Assembly (NCBI RefSeq): GCF_003815875.1
Contig: NZ_CP033924.1
Location: forward strand, 5,332,001-5,396,000
Reading direction: 5' to 3'
Length of the DNA stretch: 64,000 nucleotides
From: Chryseobacterium lactis
GTDB taxonomy: Bacteria > Bacteroidota > Bacteroidia > Flavobacteriales > Weeksellaceae
The translations under genes and the position numbers were made by a program. The notes beneath the pieces were generated by a model. That model was given only the letters and a program-made list of their open reading frames with translations. It did not search any database and had not been told where the DNA came from. Every line of letters starts with the position of its first letter. Within the stretch, counting starts at the first letter, position 1. Below, one piece after another: positions 7,850 to 16,031 of this stretch.

Positions 7850-8479
7850 ATGATTACAGAAACATTAAAAATTATATCGCTTGAAGAACTTGAAGCAGAA
7901 TTAAACAACAGAAAACAACAGGAAGCTCAGAAACGTGAGGAAAAACGCAACCAATATGAAAGTTTAAAGAAGTCAGTGATCAACGATCTGGCACCTGTTG
8001 CCGATAAACTATCATCGGATATTCAAACTTTTAAGACAAAAGCTTTTTCAGAAATCGGTTCCCTGTTCGACCTTTTAAAAGATTACAGCAAAAGGCATCA
8101 GGATGGAAAAGGAAATTTTAAGGTAGAAGATGAGAATTTTAAAATTCAATTTAAAAGACAGGGAAAAGGCACTTTCGACGAACGTTCTCATCAGGCAGAA
8201 AGGCATATCATCGACTTTTTAACTTCAAAATACGAAGGTGATCTTGATACCAAAGATTTAATCATGTCTCTTCTGGAGCGTAAAAACGGAGCACTTGACA
8301 TTCTGCTGGTTCAAAAGTTATACAGCATGGAAGATCGCTTTGACGACGAGAACTGGAAAGACGGAATCCGTTTATTAAAGGAAAGCTACAAATTTTCCTT
8401 GAGCAAAGATTATATCTCCTTTTTCAAAAAAGATGAAAATAATGAATGGATCGGAATCAACTTAAATTTCTCCTATTAG
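7850..8479 (+). CDS. DUF3164-family Mu-like phage protein
   Basis: The 209-aa protein has a charged coiled-coil N-terminus (residues ~10-65) and a core with DGKGNFKVED, IQFKRQGKGTFDERSH and LLERKNGALDILLV, which matches the DUF3164 family I know from early regions of Mu-like phages. Its biochemical role is not established. It lies between transposition genes and the terminator of the early block. Confidence 0.7.
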   Translation: MITETLKIISLEELEAELNNRKQQEAQKREEKRNQYESLKKSVINDLAPVADKLSSDIQTFKTKAFSEIGSLFDLLKDYSKRHQDGKGNFKVEDENFKIQFKRQGKGTFDERSHQAERHIIDFLTSKYEGDLDTKDLIMSLLERKNGALDILLVQKLYSMEDRFDDENWKDGIRLLKESYKFSLSKDYISFFKKDENNEWIGINLNFSY

Positions 8480-8503
8480 AATGCAAAGAATTAATCTAAC
8501 AAA

Positions 8504-8833
8504 ATGAAGATTCTTTTACCACTCGACAACAGTAAATTAATAGTTCTCAACAACAGTATGCAGATTCTGGATATGCTTAATCTGCACACCCAGCCAAGGT
8601 CTCTGAAAAGCAGCATCTCAATTTGCCTGGAACTCCGGACCCAACTCCTGCAAAAAGCAATAAAAGTAAGGCAGAAAGACAAAACTTTCATCTTAAAACT
8701 ACCCTACTACAAAGCTGATGCACTCTGGCAATTCCTGAAGGAGTTTGAAATTTACTTTCCGGATGATTTTGGAAGCTATGAGACTAACGCCATTCTTATA
8801 ATGAAAAACGAACTCCACAAACAACTGCTTTAA
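8504..8833 (+). CDS. Hypothetical early protein (109 aa)
   Basis: Begins 24 bp after the DUF3164 gene on the same strand. The sequence is mixed beta/alpha, with leucine-rich helices at 20-55 and YYKADALWQFLKEFE near residue 68-82. No family is recognised. It is read as real because it fills the early operon with sensible codon use. Confidence 0.55.
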   Translation: MKILLPLDNSKLIVLNNSMQILDMLNLHTQPRSLKSSISICLELRTQLLQKAIKVRQKDKTFILKLPYYKADALWQFLKEFEIYFPDDFGSYETNAILIMKNELHKQLL

Positions 8834-8855
8834 ACAGCGATTAAATAGAATTTAA

Positions 8856-9074
8856 ATGATTAAAATAAATTGTCATTGGTACAGCAATGAAGAAATAAAA
8901 GAAGCTTTGGAGAAAAAGGGATACACGATTGTCACTCTTGAAGTAAGCACAGATCCCAGAGATTATCCACTATATGAAACCTATGCACTTAAAACCGAAG
9001 AAGAGCCCGGCACTCTGAATCTTCTAAAAAGTGTAGCCCTAAGAGAGTTTCAAAAGAAACCACTTCTCATATGA
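8856..9074 (+). CDS. Hypothetical early protein (72 aa)
   Basis: The last gene before the early terminator, 22 bp after its neighbour. The product opens with WYSNEEIKEALEKKGYTIV, a helix and strand that could be a small alpha/beta domain. I do not recognise it. Confidence 0.5.
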   Translation: MIKINCHWYSNEEIKEALEKKGYTIVTLEVSTDPRDYPLYETYALKTEEEPGTLNLLKSVALREFQKKPLLI

Positions 9075-9076
9075 GT

Positions 9077-9108
9077 AAAACGACTGTCGTAAAGGCAGTC
9101 GTTTTTTT
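9077..9108 (+). terminator. Early-operon terminator
   Basis: AAAACGACTG (9077-9086) pairs with CAGTCGTTTT (9096-9105), followed by T-rich sequence. It directly follows the last early gene. Confidence 0.85.
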
Positions 9109-9153
9109 GTTATGATATATAAGTTTCGGCTAAAGCCAAAAGGCATGTTTCAT

Positions 9154-9436
9154 ATTGATTAAATGGGCTAAAGCCCATTTCTATTGATACAAAAATCATT
9201 ATTTCCAATAACGTATTTTTCAACATCTCTAAAATCTCAACTTTTAAATGTGTTTTATTCAATTGATTAAATGGGCTAAAGCCTATTTCTATTGATACAA
9301 AAATCATTATTTCCAATAACGTATTTTTTTTATATCTCTAAAATCTCAACTTTTAGATGCGCTTTATTCAATTGATTAAATGAGCTAAAGCCCATTTCTA
9401 TTGATATAAAAATCATCACCCCCAACAACGCATTTT
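9154..9436. repeat. Tandem ~108-bp repeat with GGGCTAAAGCCC palindromes
   Basis: Two and a half copies start at 9154, 9262 and 9371. Each begins ATTGATT and carries the palindrome AAATGGGCTaaAGCCCATTT (9161-9180; variants at 9269-9288 and 9378-9397), then CTATTGATA. The palindromic part resembles REP-like dispersed repeats of Chryseobacterium. It fills the gap between early and late genes and holds no gene. Confidence 0.8.
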
Positions 9437-9455
9437 TTCACGAATCAAAATCGCC

Positions 9456-9486
9456 TTGACTCGTAAAAGAATGCGTTTTATTTTTG
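9456..9486 (+). promoter_or_regulatory. Promoter of a small gene between early and late blocks
   Basis: TTG (9456-9458), 20 bp, then TATTTTTG (9479-9486): a full match to the Bacteroidota consensus with the same spacing as the tRNA-Phe promoters. The expected transcription start falls within a few bases of ATG 9492, so the message would be nearly leaderless. Confidence 0.6.
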
Positions 9487-9491
9487 CATTA

Positions 9492-9695
9492 ATGTCTTAC
9501 AACAATAAAAATTACATCAAGCGTGCCCGGTACATTATAAGTATTTATAATGCACACAAGCATGCTGATGTTCCTGATACAAAAATAGTAAGACATACTT
9601 TCCCCAAATACAATATTCATCTTTCGTACAGACAATGGATGAACATCAAAGGAATGGTAATTCCCAAGGAAGAAACCCAGCTTACTTTATTCTAA
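9492..9695 (+). CDS. Small basic hypothetical protein
   Basis: A 67-aa product (MSYNNKNYIKRARYIIS...) rich in Lys, Arg, His and Tyr, ending in TQLTLF. Earlier starts overlap the -33 and -7 promoter elements, so ATG 9492 is chosen. It overlaps the convergent tail gene by four bases. Basic character and position between the early and late blocks would suit a late-gene regulator, but no motif proves it. Confidence 0.5.
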   Translation: MSYNNKNYIKRARYIISIYNAHKHADVPDTKIVRHTFPKYNIHLSYRQWMNIKGMVIPKEETQLTLF

Positions 9696-10237
9696 TCCTG
9701 ACCTATTGAATTAAAACTATAGCGAAAAATCTGAGCTCGGTTTTCTTCAGGGCTCGCAGACAAATCTTCATATTGAGTCGTAAAAACAACCTCTCTTACC
9801 TTAAATCCTTTATGATTTTTACTCGTACTTTTTGTCAAGGTTCTTGAGAAAGGTGAGAAATAATCTTTATTCCAGCCCTGAAGTGCTTTATATAACTTCT
9901 GCTCGATTCTTAAAAAATCCAGTCCCTGTTTTCTTTCTTCAATGGGAGCCTGATGCCATGTCTGATGCGTATCGTTAGCCACTAGCTGAAATGATACCGG
10001 CACATTGGCCAGTTGTCCGTTTGCTGACATTTCAGAATAAGAAGCTTCCGGGAAATCGACATCATATACCGCCTCCGGAAAGTCGATAAATAATGCCGGA
10101 TAAATTACCGGAGTCTGATTTCCGGAAACTCCTTCCAATTGTCCCAACTGCTGATCGATGTATTGTATTTCAGGAACCTCCTGTGCAATTCTTTCCTGAA
10201 GGTCTAATAATAGTTGTACATAAAAATATTCTTCCAT
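9692..10237 (-). CDS. Putative tail terminator/completion protein
   Basis: This 181-aa protein is on the opposite strand from all other tail genes. It opens with a helix (EEYFYVQLLLDLQERIAQEVP) and has YPALFIDFPE and VPVSFQLVAND strands, like small tail-completion proteins of contractile-tailed phages; I know similar unannotated proteins beside Bacteroidota tail modules. It is transcribed divergently from the late operon, with 221 bp between their starts. The function is inferred from context and fold impression. Confidence 0.45.
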   Translation of the reverse strand: MEEYFYVQLLLDLQERIAQEVPEIQYIDQQLGQLEGVSGNQTPVIYPALFIDFPEAVYDVDFPEASYSEMSANGQLANVPVSFQLVANDTHQTWHQAPIEERKQGLDFLRIEQKLYKALQGWNKDYFSPFSRTLTKSTSKNHKGFKVREVVFTTQYEDLSASPEENRAQIFRYSFNSIGQD

Positions 10238-10380
10238 AAGTATTAAATATAGTTTCTCAAATTACTTTCTGTTTTTTAATAGCTTAATGCAACAGGGACT
10301 TCATTTTATTCCCCGCCTACACTATTTCACATTACAAAATTGAGCTTTAAACAGGTCATTTTAAAAAAGGTGTGCAATCC

Positions 10381-10409
10381 TTGCGCTCTTATTTTCAAAA
10401 CGTTGCGCT
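10381..10409 (+). promoter_or_regulatory. Paired TTGCGCT sites before the late operon
   Basis: TTGCGCT occurs at 10,381-10,387 and again at 10,403-10,409, exactly 22 bp apart (two helical turns), about 50-75 bp before the first late gene and inside the divergent region with the reverse-strand tail gene. No good TANNTTTG follows at the right distance, which would suit an activator-dependent late promoter. Function is inferred. Confidence 0.4.
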
Positions 10410-10458
10410 ATGTTAGAAATTTGTACTCACAAAACAAGCACAACACTTAATTATTACT

Positions 10459-10917
10459 ATGGATTCATTATCTGCAACCGCATTAAAAGTCGCAATTACT
10501 CAAATAGGACAAGAGGAAAAACCTCAGGGTTCAAATTGGGGAATCCCGGTTAAAAACTACCTGGCATCAGTAGGAATCAATTTCCCTGCAAGCTGGTGTA
10601 TGGCTTTTGTGTACTGGTGTTTTAATGAAGCTTCAAAGCAGAATAAAACAACCAACACAGCGATCAAAACGGGTGGAGTTTTATATGCATGGAATAATGC
10701 TCCGAAAGAAAAAAAATCTTTAAAACCCTCTGTTGGTTCCGTATTCATTATGGATTTCGGAAAGGGTCTCGGCCACACAGGCTTTGTTGAAAAATTTGAC
10801 AGCCAATATATCTACACTGTAGAAGGAAACACCAATGACAACGGAAGCCGTGAGGGAATAAAGGTATGCAGGAGGAAAAGAGCTTTATCATCAATTAAGG
10901 GTTATATACAATATTAA
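10459..10917 (+). CDS. CHAP-like peptidoglycan hydrolase (endolysin)
   Basis: The 152-aa protein has the NlpC/P60-CHAP arrangement: PASWCMAF with Cys47, GLGHTGFVE with His106, and VEGNTN (121-126) with the third polar residue. It lacks a signal peptide, so it would need a holin or the neighbouring membrane proteins to reach the wall. Enzymes of this family cleave peptide bonds in peptidoglycan. It is the first gene of the late operon; lysis is needed for particle release. Confidence 0.8.
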   Translation: MDSLSATALKVAITQIGQEEKPQGSNWGIPVKNYLASVGINFPASWCMAFVYWCFNEASKQNKTTNTAIKTGGVLYAWNNAPKEKKSLKPSVGSVFIMDFGKGLGHTGFVEKFDSQYIYTVEGNTNDNGSREGIKVCRRKRALSSIKGYIQY

Positions 10918-10918
10918 A

Positions 10919-11440
10919 ATGAAACAATTTATTTTCTTCATATCGCTATTTTTTGTTTCGCTGGTTCAGGTTTCTTGTTTTCACAGGAAGCCTTCCGAAC
11001 CGGTGATCATCGAAAACACGAAAGAAGTTCTCACAATTGTTAAAGACACGATTTTCAGAACTGAAGCAGACAGCACCTACTACAATGCTTTTATAGATTG
11101 TATCAACGGAAAACCTGTCTTAAAAGCTTCTGAAATGAATGAAAAACTCAGTCAAAAGGCTGATCTGTCTAAAAGCGGTTTGATGGCTCCGAAAGTTTCG
11201 TTTGTCGACGGAAAGTTATCGGTAGAATGCCATCAGCAAGCTCAGGAGTTATTAAAAACATGGCGGGAAACGTACATCAAAGAACACGAGAAAACACCAA
11301 TTTACATTGAAAAACCTATATACAAAGCACAGCCTTTGTCGTGGTTTCAGGAAACACAACTATGGCTCGGAAGAATCTTTCTCGCACTACTCGCCCTGTT
11401 CGCTCTTGTATTAATCATCAGATGGAAAAGAATTATTTAA
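10919..11440 (+). CDS. Lipoprotein with C-terminal membrane anchor (spanin-like)
   Basis: The 173-aa product has a lipoprotein signal ending VQVSC (Cys20), a charged periplasmic stretch, and a strong transmembrane segment near residues 148-168 followed by RWKRII. A lipid at one end and a membrane helix at the other is what a single-protein (unimolecular) spanin needs to bridge the two membranes. It directly follows the endolysin gene by one base. No family name is recognised; the spanin role is inferred. Confidence 0.6.
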   Translation: MKQFIFFISLFFVSLVQVSCFHRKPSEPVIIENTKEVLTIVKDTIFRTEADSTYYNAFIDCINGKPVLKASEMNEKLSQKADLSKSGLMAPKVSFVDGKLSVECHQQAQELLKTWRETYIKEHEKTPIYIEKPIYKAQPLSWFQETQLWLGRIFLALLALFALVLIIRWKRII

Positions 11441-11524
11441 ATCCTATTAAACTATAAAACAGAACAGAAAAAAGATTTCTGATTCAAAAATATGTACAAC
11501 AACTTTTTAAAAAATAATTAAAAA

Positions 11525-12685
11525 ATGTCACAAGGAAATGGAACACCAAAAGTAAAAGCGAATGTGGCTTCAGGCAACTTACTTCGTCAGATTCAGGTAA
11601 TCGACGGCGTTGCAGGAATCGTGGGAACAGCTTACAAACCTACCAACATTGGTAAAGTAGAGAGAGTTTACTCGCCAGAAGACGCTAAAGCAAAAGGGTA
11701 CACTGAACAAGACGAGCCGTTTTTGTTTCAGGCAATTAACGAATTTTATCAGGAGCTTGGAGGCAGCCAGGAGTTATGGATTTTGGGAACAGAAGACAAA
11801 ACAACAATGAAAGCTGCCGTTACCAGTACCAATGCAGATGGCGTAAAAAAACTTCTTACGAATTCCGGCGGTAGGGTAAACTTAGTAGCGGTTTGCAGAA
11901 AACCGGATGCGACTTACGTTTCTCCTGCAGGATTTTTAGACAAAGATGTTCAGGATGCAGTTATCGCTTCAAAAACATTAGGTGAGTATCAGCAGTCTAT
12001 CAACAAGCCGGTAAGAATCTTTATCGAAGGTAGAGTAAATGATGCCTCTGTAGCTCCTTCATTTGAACCAAAGTCTGCTGAAAATACATTTGCAGGAGTA
12101 GTTCTTGGAGGATCAAGAAATGACGGTTCAGCATCTGTTGCATTGGTTTTAGCAAGAGCATGTAAATATCCGGCTCATGTAAAAATCGGAGACGGGCAGA
12201 ACGGAGCATTAAGCATCACGGAAGCTTACATCGGAAAAGACAAAGTAGATGAAATGCCAATTGAAAAACTGGACAATTTCACAGATGCAGGTTTCATCAC
12301 TTTCCATACCAGAGAAGGAGCAGCAGGTTATTACTTCAGCGTAGATAAAATGGCTGGTATCGATGACTTCAGAACATTAGTTCACGGAAGATTGATCGAC
12401 AAAGCACAAAGAATTTCTACCGCTACAGATACCCCGTTCCTGGAATCTTCTGTAAGAATGGATGCTGATGGAAGACTTAATGAGTCAGATGCGATCTATC
12501 TTGAAGAAGTTACAAAAGCACAACTTTTAGCCAATATGGCAGGACAAATCAGTGGAGCGCAGGTAAGCATCTCTACCGATCAGGATTTAATCAACACAAA
12601 CACCCTGGAAAAAAGAATTCAAATCCAGCCGTTAGGCTATATGACGTGGATTGTATTAAACATGGGATTAACAAAAACAATTTAA
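11525..12685 (+). CDS. Contractile tail sheath (DUF2586-like)
   Basis: This 386-aa protein resembles DUF2586, the sheath family of Bacteroidota and some Mu-like tails. It has a Gly-rich N-terminus (GVAGIVGTAY), a central alpha/beta part, and a C-terminal region with HGRLIDKAQRI and a terminal strand YMTWIVLNMGLT typical of sheath interlocking arms. Sheath contraction drives the tube through the target envelope. The tube gene follows 8 bp later, the usual sheath-tube order. Confidence 0.82.
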   Translation: MSQGNGTPKVKANVASGNLLRQIQVIDGVAGIVGTAYKPTNIGKVERVYSPEDAKAKGYTEQDEPFLFQAINEFYQELGGSQELWILGTEDKTTMKAAVTSTNADGVKKLLTNSGGRVNLVAVCRKPDATYVSPAGFLDKDVQDAVIASKTLGEYQQSINKPVRIFIEGRVNDASVAPSFEPKSAENTFAGVVLGGSRNDGSASVALVLARACKYPAHVKIGDGQNGALSITEAYIGKDKVDEMPIEKLDNFTDAGFITFHTREGAAGYYFSVDKMAGIDDFRTLVHGRLIDKAQRISTATDTPFLESSVRMDADGRLNESDAIYLEEVTKAQLLANMAGQISGAQVSISTDQDLINTNTLEKRIQIQPLGYMTWIVLNMGLTKTI

Positions 12686-12693
12686 TTTAAAAC

Positions 12694-13131
12694 ATGGCTA
12701 ATATTAATATTACATCATCAGAATGTGCATGGTCTCATTTTGAAGTGAAGTTATTATCAAAAGTAATCAAAGGATTGAGAGGTTTCTCTACCAAGAAAAC
12801 TGTAGAATCTGAACATATCTACGGATCAGGAGCTGAGCCCATTGATATTATGAAAGGAAATACAAAGTATGAAGGTAATGTAAAACTTTTAGGCTTTGAA
12901 GCTGATGCATTGAACAGAGCCGCACAGATTGCAGGTTATGATGACATCACTGAAGTTCCTCATGAGCTTATCGTCATCACAATTTCTTACAAGAAAAAAG
13001 CAACTGATAAAGTAACCACAATCGTTACCTCAGGAGTTCAGTTCACAGAAGATGGTTTCGAAATGGAACAGGGAGCTAAAAACAGAGAAGTTACCCTTCC
13101 GTACATCGCTATGAGCAGAAGAATGATCTAA
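12694..13131 (+). CDS. Tail tube protein
   Basis: The 145-aa size and position after the sheath gene fit a tail tube of the Hcp/gp19-like fold. Visible signs are alternating beta strands (VTTIVTSGVQF, REVTLPYIAMS) and a GLRGFSTKKTVESE loop. It would polymerise into hexameric rings inside the sheath. Confidence 0.8.
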   Translation: MANINITSSECAWSHFEVKLLSKVIKGLRGFSTKKTVESEHIYGSGAEPIDIMKGNTKYEGNVKLLGFEADALNRAAQIAGYDDITEVPHELIVITISYKKKATDKVTTIVTSGVQFTEDGFEMEQGAKNREVTLPYIAMSRRMI

Positions 13132-13161
13132 TCACAAAACAACAAATAAACAAAAAATAAA

Positions 13162-13569
13162 ATGGCAAACGACAAATTACAAGAGATCTTCAACAGTAGA
13201 AAGTCTAAAGAAGAAAAGAAAACCAAAGAATCCAAAAAAGATGTAGTAAAAGATCTTACCCCATTTGAGGCCAGATATACTGCAAAAAAACTGGATGAGT
13301 GGAAAAAAGAGTACGGCAACAGAGACCTTATTTATTTAAAGGTAGATGACTTCCTTGCCGTGCTCCGTCCACCCAAAGCAGACGATTTGGGAGATTATCT
13401 TACAGCCATCGGCTCCAACGGAATGAGTAAAGCCGTAGCCATGATTGTAGAGCAACTTTGGATTGAAGGAGATTATCAGCTGATCGAAGATGAAGACTGC
13501 TTTATCGCAGTATTCCTGCAGATGAATAACATCTTAGAAAGCAAGAAGGCAGACTTTTTTCGCGCATAG
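13162..13569 (+). CDS. Tail assembly chaperone (gpG-like), frameshift donor
   Basis: The 135-aa protein has a lysine-rich N-terminus and a helical body; its place between tube and tape measure is the universal place of tail assembly chaperones. The last codons are GAC TTT TTT CGC GCA TAG. The T6 run lies nine bases before the stop, and another frame continues from there to 13,747. This matches the G/GT frameshift layout. The chaperone pair would coat the tape measure during tail assembly. Confidence 0.75.
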   Translation: MANDKLQEIFNSRKSKEEKKTKESKKDVVKDLTPFEARYTAKKLDEWKKEYGNRDLIYLKVDDFLAVLRPPKADDLGDYLTAIGSNGMSKAVAMIVEQLWIEGDYQLIEDEDCFIAVFLQMNNILESKKADFFRA

Positions 13570-13747
13570 TGAAAACGGCCGGAGATCCTTCTCTGATCAA
13601 AAGACCGAAGGTATAGAGTTTCTGATTGTTTTTGGAAGTATGCAGTTTGGAGCCGATGCTTTAAAGAATTGGGGTGATGAAAAGTTTTTCTATCGCACCG
13701 GAATTGCCTTAGAAATTTGGAAAAAACAAGGCGAAAGAAAATTTTAA
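13559..13747 (+). CDS. Frameshift extension of the tail chaperone (T part of G-T)
   Basis: From TTC at 13,559 this frame stays open for 62 codons to TAA at 13,747, three bases before the tape-measure start. It has no start codon near its beginning. A -2 slip on TTT TTT (or a +1 shift) at 13,555-13,560 would give a ~195-aa fusion. Phage Mu uses a -2 shift at this gene pair (established); its use here is inferred from layout. Confidence 0.7.
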   Translation, partial: FAHSENGRRSFSDQKTEGIEFLIVFGSMQFGADALKNWGDEKFFYRTGIALEIWKKQGERKF

Positions 13748-13750
13748 ATT

Positions 13751-15394
13751 ATGAACAACAATAGTAGTATAACGGACTTCGTAAGAGACGCACAACAATG
13801 GACACAGAGTTTTTCTCAAGCATTCGATACTGTTTCACAGGATACGTACAAAAAAATGCAGGATCTTTCAGCAACAGTAAAACAAGGCTATGACCTTCTG
13901 AAACAAGATTTTGCAGCGTTTAAAAACAGTAAACTAGGTACAATACTTTCAGGTATAGGATCTACACTTGTAGGAGCAGCAGGAGCAGCGGGAACTTTTC
14001 TTCTTGATCTCACGAAAAAAGCACTGTCTTCTGCCATTACAGGAGCTATTCAAAAAGAAAAAGACATCGTTAATCTTTCAGGATTTTTAGGCAAGAAGGG
14101 AGCCACTGAAGCTTACAAAAATATTGATGCTGATTCGAATGCGACCAGCTATGACAAATCAACTTTGCTGGATGCAAATAAAGGCCTTATTTCTGTAGAC
14201 GGTGATGCCAAAAAAGCCAGAGAAGAAATTATGAACCTGGCGAATGCAGTGAGTTTTGCCGGTGGAGGAAACGATGAGCTTTCGAAACTTTCTGAACAAC
14301 TTAAAGAAATAAAAAGTGAAGGTGTGGCATCTGGTGACCAGCTTAAGCAGTTCGGTGATTCAGGTATTGATATTTACGCTGCATTATCATCATCCACAGG
14401 GAAAAGCATTGAGCAACTGAAAAGCATGAATATCACGTATGATATGCTGGCAAAATCCCTTGCAGATTCCAGAGGGAAAGGAGGAATATTTGAAGGCGGT
14501 CTGGAAGCCCAGAGTAATACTGTTGAGGCTAAATGGGATAGAATTAAAAAGACTTTTGATAGTACACTCACAGAATTAGGAACAGCATTTCTACCAATTA
14601 TATCAAGTGCATTGGACGTTGGCGTTCAATTAATGAAAGGCTTTGAACCTCTTATGACACTCGTTAAGCCTTACCTGGACGAGATTGTAGGAAGCTTAGG
14701 ATCTGCTTTGGATTTCATTTTAAATCTGGGAGGAGAAACTAATGTTTGGGGAGGATTTGTGACCACTATTCAGGAATATTTCTCTATTGTCTGGAGTACT
14801 TTGGGAAGTGTTTTCAGTGCTGTATGGAGTATTGTTAGTGGGATCATCGATTGGGCTTCAAAAAGTATGTTAATCAGTGATATCTTCACTGGTGTTTATA
14901 AAATACTGGGTGCAGTTTTAACGGTAGTCGGCTGGCTGGCAGACGGAGTAAAAGGAGTTTGGGATAATGTATTAAGACCTATTCTTGACAAAATAGAAAC
15001 CGCTTACCGATGGATCAGAAAGATCGTCGCCGGAGAAGAAGTTGCTATTGAACCCAAAGTTAAAATTACTCCTCCTAAAGATTTAGCCAAAGATTTCAAA
15101 GCACAGGAATTGGGATTCAATTTCAAACCTACGGGTACAGATCTGACGTCAAGAACTAAGCCTACTGCCATCAATCAGGGAGATACTCTCAGAAGAAGCA
15201 ATGTTGCAAAATCCAAAGATACGGGAGATACCGTTTCCGGTGGTGGCCAGAAAACCATCAACATCACGCTAGGCAAATTCTTCGATACCATCCAGTTTAA
15301 TACACTGAACTCAGGAGAAACATCAGACCAGTTAGAAAGTATAGTAATGGAATGCCTTGGACGTGTTCTATATAACGGCGCAAAAGTAATGTAA
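13751..15394 (+). CDS. Tail tape-measure protein
   Basis: The 547-aa protein has helical N- and C-terminal stretches, a hydrophobic segment near residues 75-90 (GSTLVGAAGAAGTF), a TP901-like central part with GDSGIDIYAALSSSTGKS and LAQS-like helices, and several more hydrophobic segments (about 335-400). At roughly 1.5 angstrom per residue it predicts a tail of about 80 nm, short as in R-type pyocins and Mu-like tails. Its start follows the chaperone extension by three bases. Confidence 0.85.
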   Translation: MNNNSSITDFVRDAQQWTQSFSQAFDTVSQDTYKKMQDLSATVKQGYDLLKQDFAAFKNSKLGTILSGIGSTLVGAAGAAGTFLLDLTKKALSSAITGAIQKEKDIVNLSGFLGKKGATEAYKNIDADSNATSYDKSTLLDANKGLISVDGDAKKAREEIMNLANAVSFAGGGNDELSKLSEQLKEIKSEGVASGDQLKQFGDSGIDIYAALSSSTGKSIEQLKSMNITYDMLAKSLADSRGKGGIFEGGLEAQSNTVEAKWDRIKKTFDSTLTELGTAFLPIISSALDVGVQLMKGFEPLMTLVKPYLDEIVGSLGSALDFILNLGGETNVWGGFVTTIQEYFSIVWSTLGSVFSAVWSIVSGIIDWASKSMLISDIFTGVYKILGAVLTVVGWLADGVKGVWDNVLRPILDKIETAYRWIRKIVAGEEVAIEPKVKITPPKDLAKDFKAQELGFNFKPTGTDLTSRTKPTAINQGDTLRRSNVAKSKDTGDTVSGGGQKTINITLGKFFDTIQFNTLNSGETSDQLESIVMECLGRVLYNGAKVM

Positions 15395-15395
15395 T

Positions 15396-16031
15396 ATGCA
15401 GACAGTTTTTGATTTACAAAATTTATATAAAAGCTATTTCTCGAGAAATCCGATTAATATTCCAACTTCAGGAACCGAGGTCATGCAGGATTTTAAAAAT
15501 CTCAGTCCTTCTAAAAATAAAAACAGAGGCGAGATCTTTACCAGCACAAAAGGAATCGACTTCAATAAAACAGGAGCTTATGGTCAGGATATTTGGTTTC
15601 CTGTGGAGTTCAGAATCAACGGAAGCGATTCTCTGACGATAGATGCCTGTACTATTGCTGTCAACCTCAGCAAAACGGTTATCAGAACAGCAGTAAGCGA
15701 GAGAAAAGGAACCGTTAAGGAAATGTTCAGTATTGATGATTATAAGTTTACCATCAGAGGTTTTTTAATTGATAAAAACAGAAAAGTACCGGAAGCTGAT
15801 ATCGATAAGCTCAAAATGATTTTCGAAACAGATCAACCGGTAACAATGCACGGAGGATATCCGGAAATATTTCTGAAAGAAAGCACCCGGGTTGCCGTTA
15901 CATCTCTGGAATTTCAGGAAGTACAAGGAAAAGTGCATTGGATAAGACCATTTAGTCTTACCTGTGAGAGTGATTTTATTGCAGATGTAAAAGATTTAGA
16001 AGTACCCAAAAAGAATGCTAATACTAACTAG
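15396..16031 (+). CDS. DUF6046-like baseplate or hub-connecting protein
   Basis: The 211-aa protein has an N-terminal helix and long beta stretches (IWFPVEFRING, YKFTIRGFLID, VHWIRPFSLTCESDF). I believe this matches DUF6046, found in Bacteroidota tail modules between tape measure and hub. This position corresponds to proteins that link tube and hub in other contractile tails. Its 3' end overlaps the hub gene by 17 bp. Confidence 0.55.
   Translation: MQTVFDLQNLYKSYFSRNPINIPTSGTEVMQDFKNLSPSKNKNRGEIFTSTKGIDFNKTGAYGQDIWFPVEFRINGSDSLTIDACTIAVNLSKTVIRTAVSERKGTVKEMFSIDDYKFTIRGFLIDKNRKVPEADIDKLKMIFETDQPVTMHGGYPEIFLKESTRVAVTSLEFQEVQGKVHWIRPFSLTCESDFIADVKDLEVPKKNANTN

Noticed and set aside
9154..9436. 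CRISPR array
   Set aside because: The units are about 108 bp long and similar throughout, with no short repeats separated by unique spacers, and no cas gene is present.
13562..13747. Decay by frameshift of the tail chaperone gene
   Set aside because: Location at a T6 run, an open second frame up to the tape measure and the known G/GT arrangement argue for programmed frameshifting; decay stays possible but less likely.
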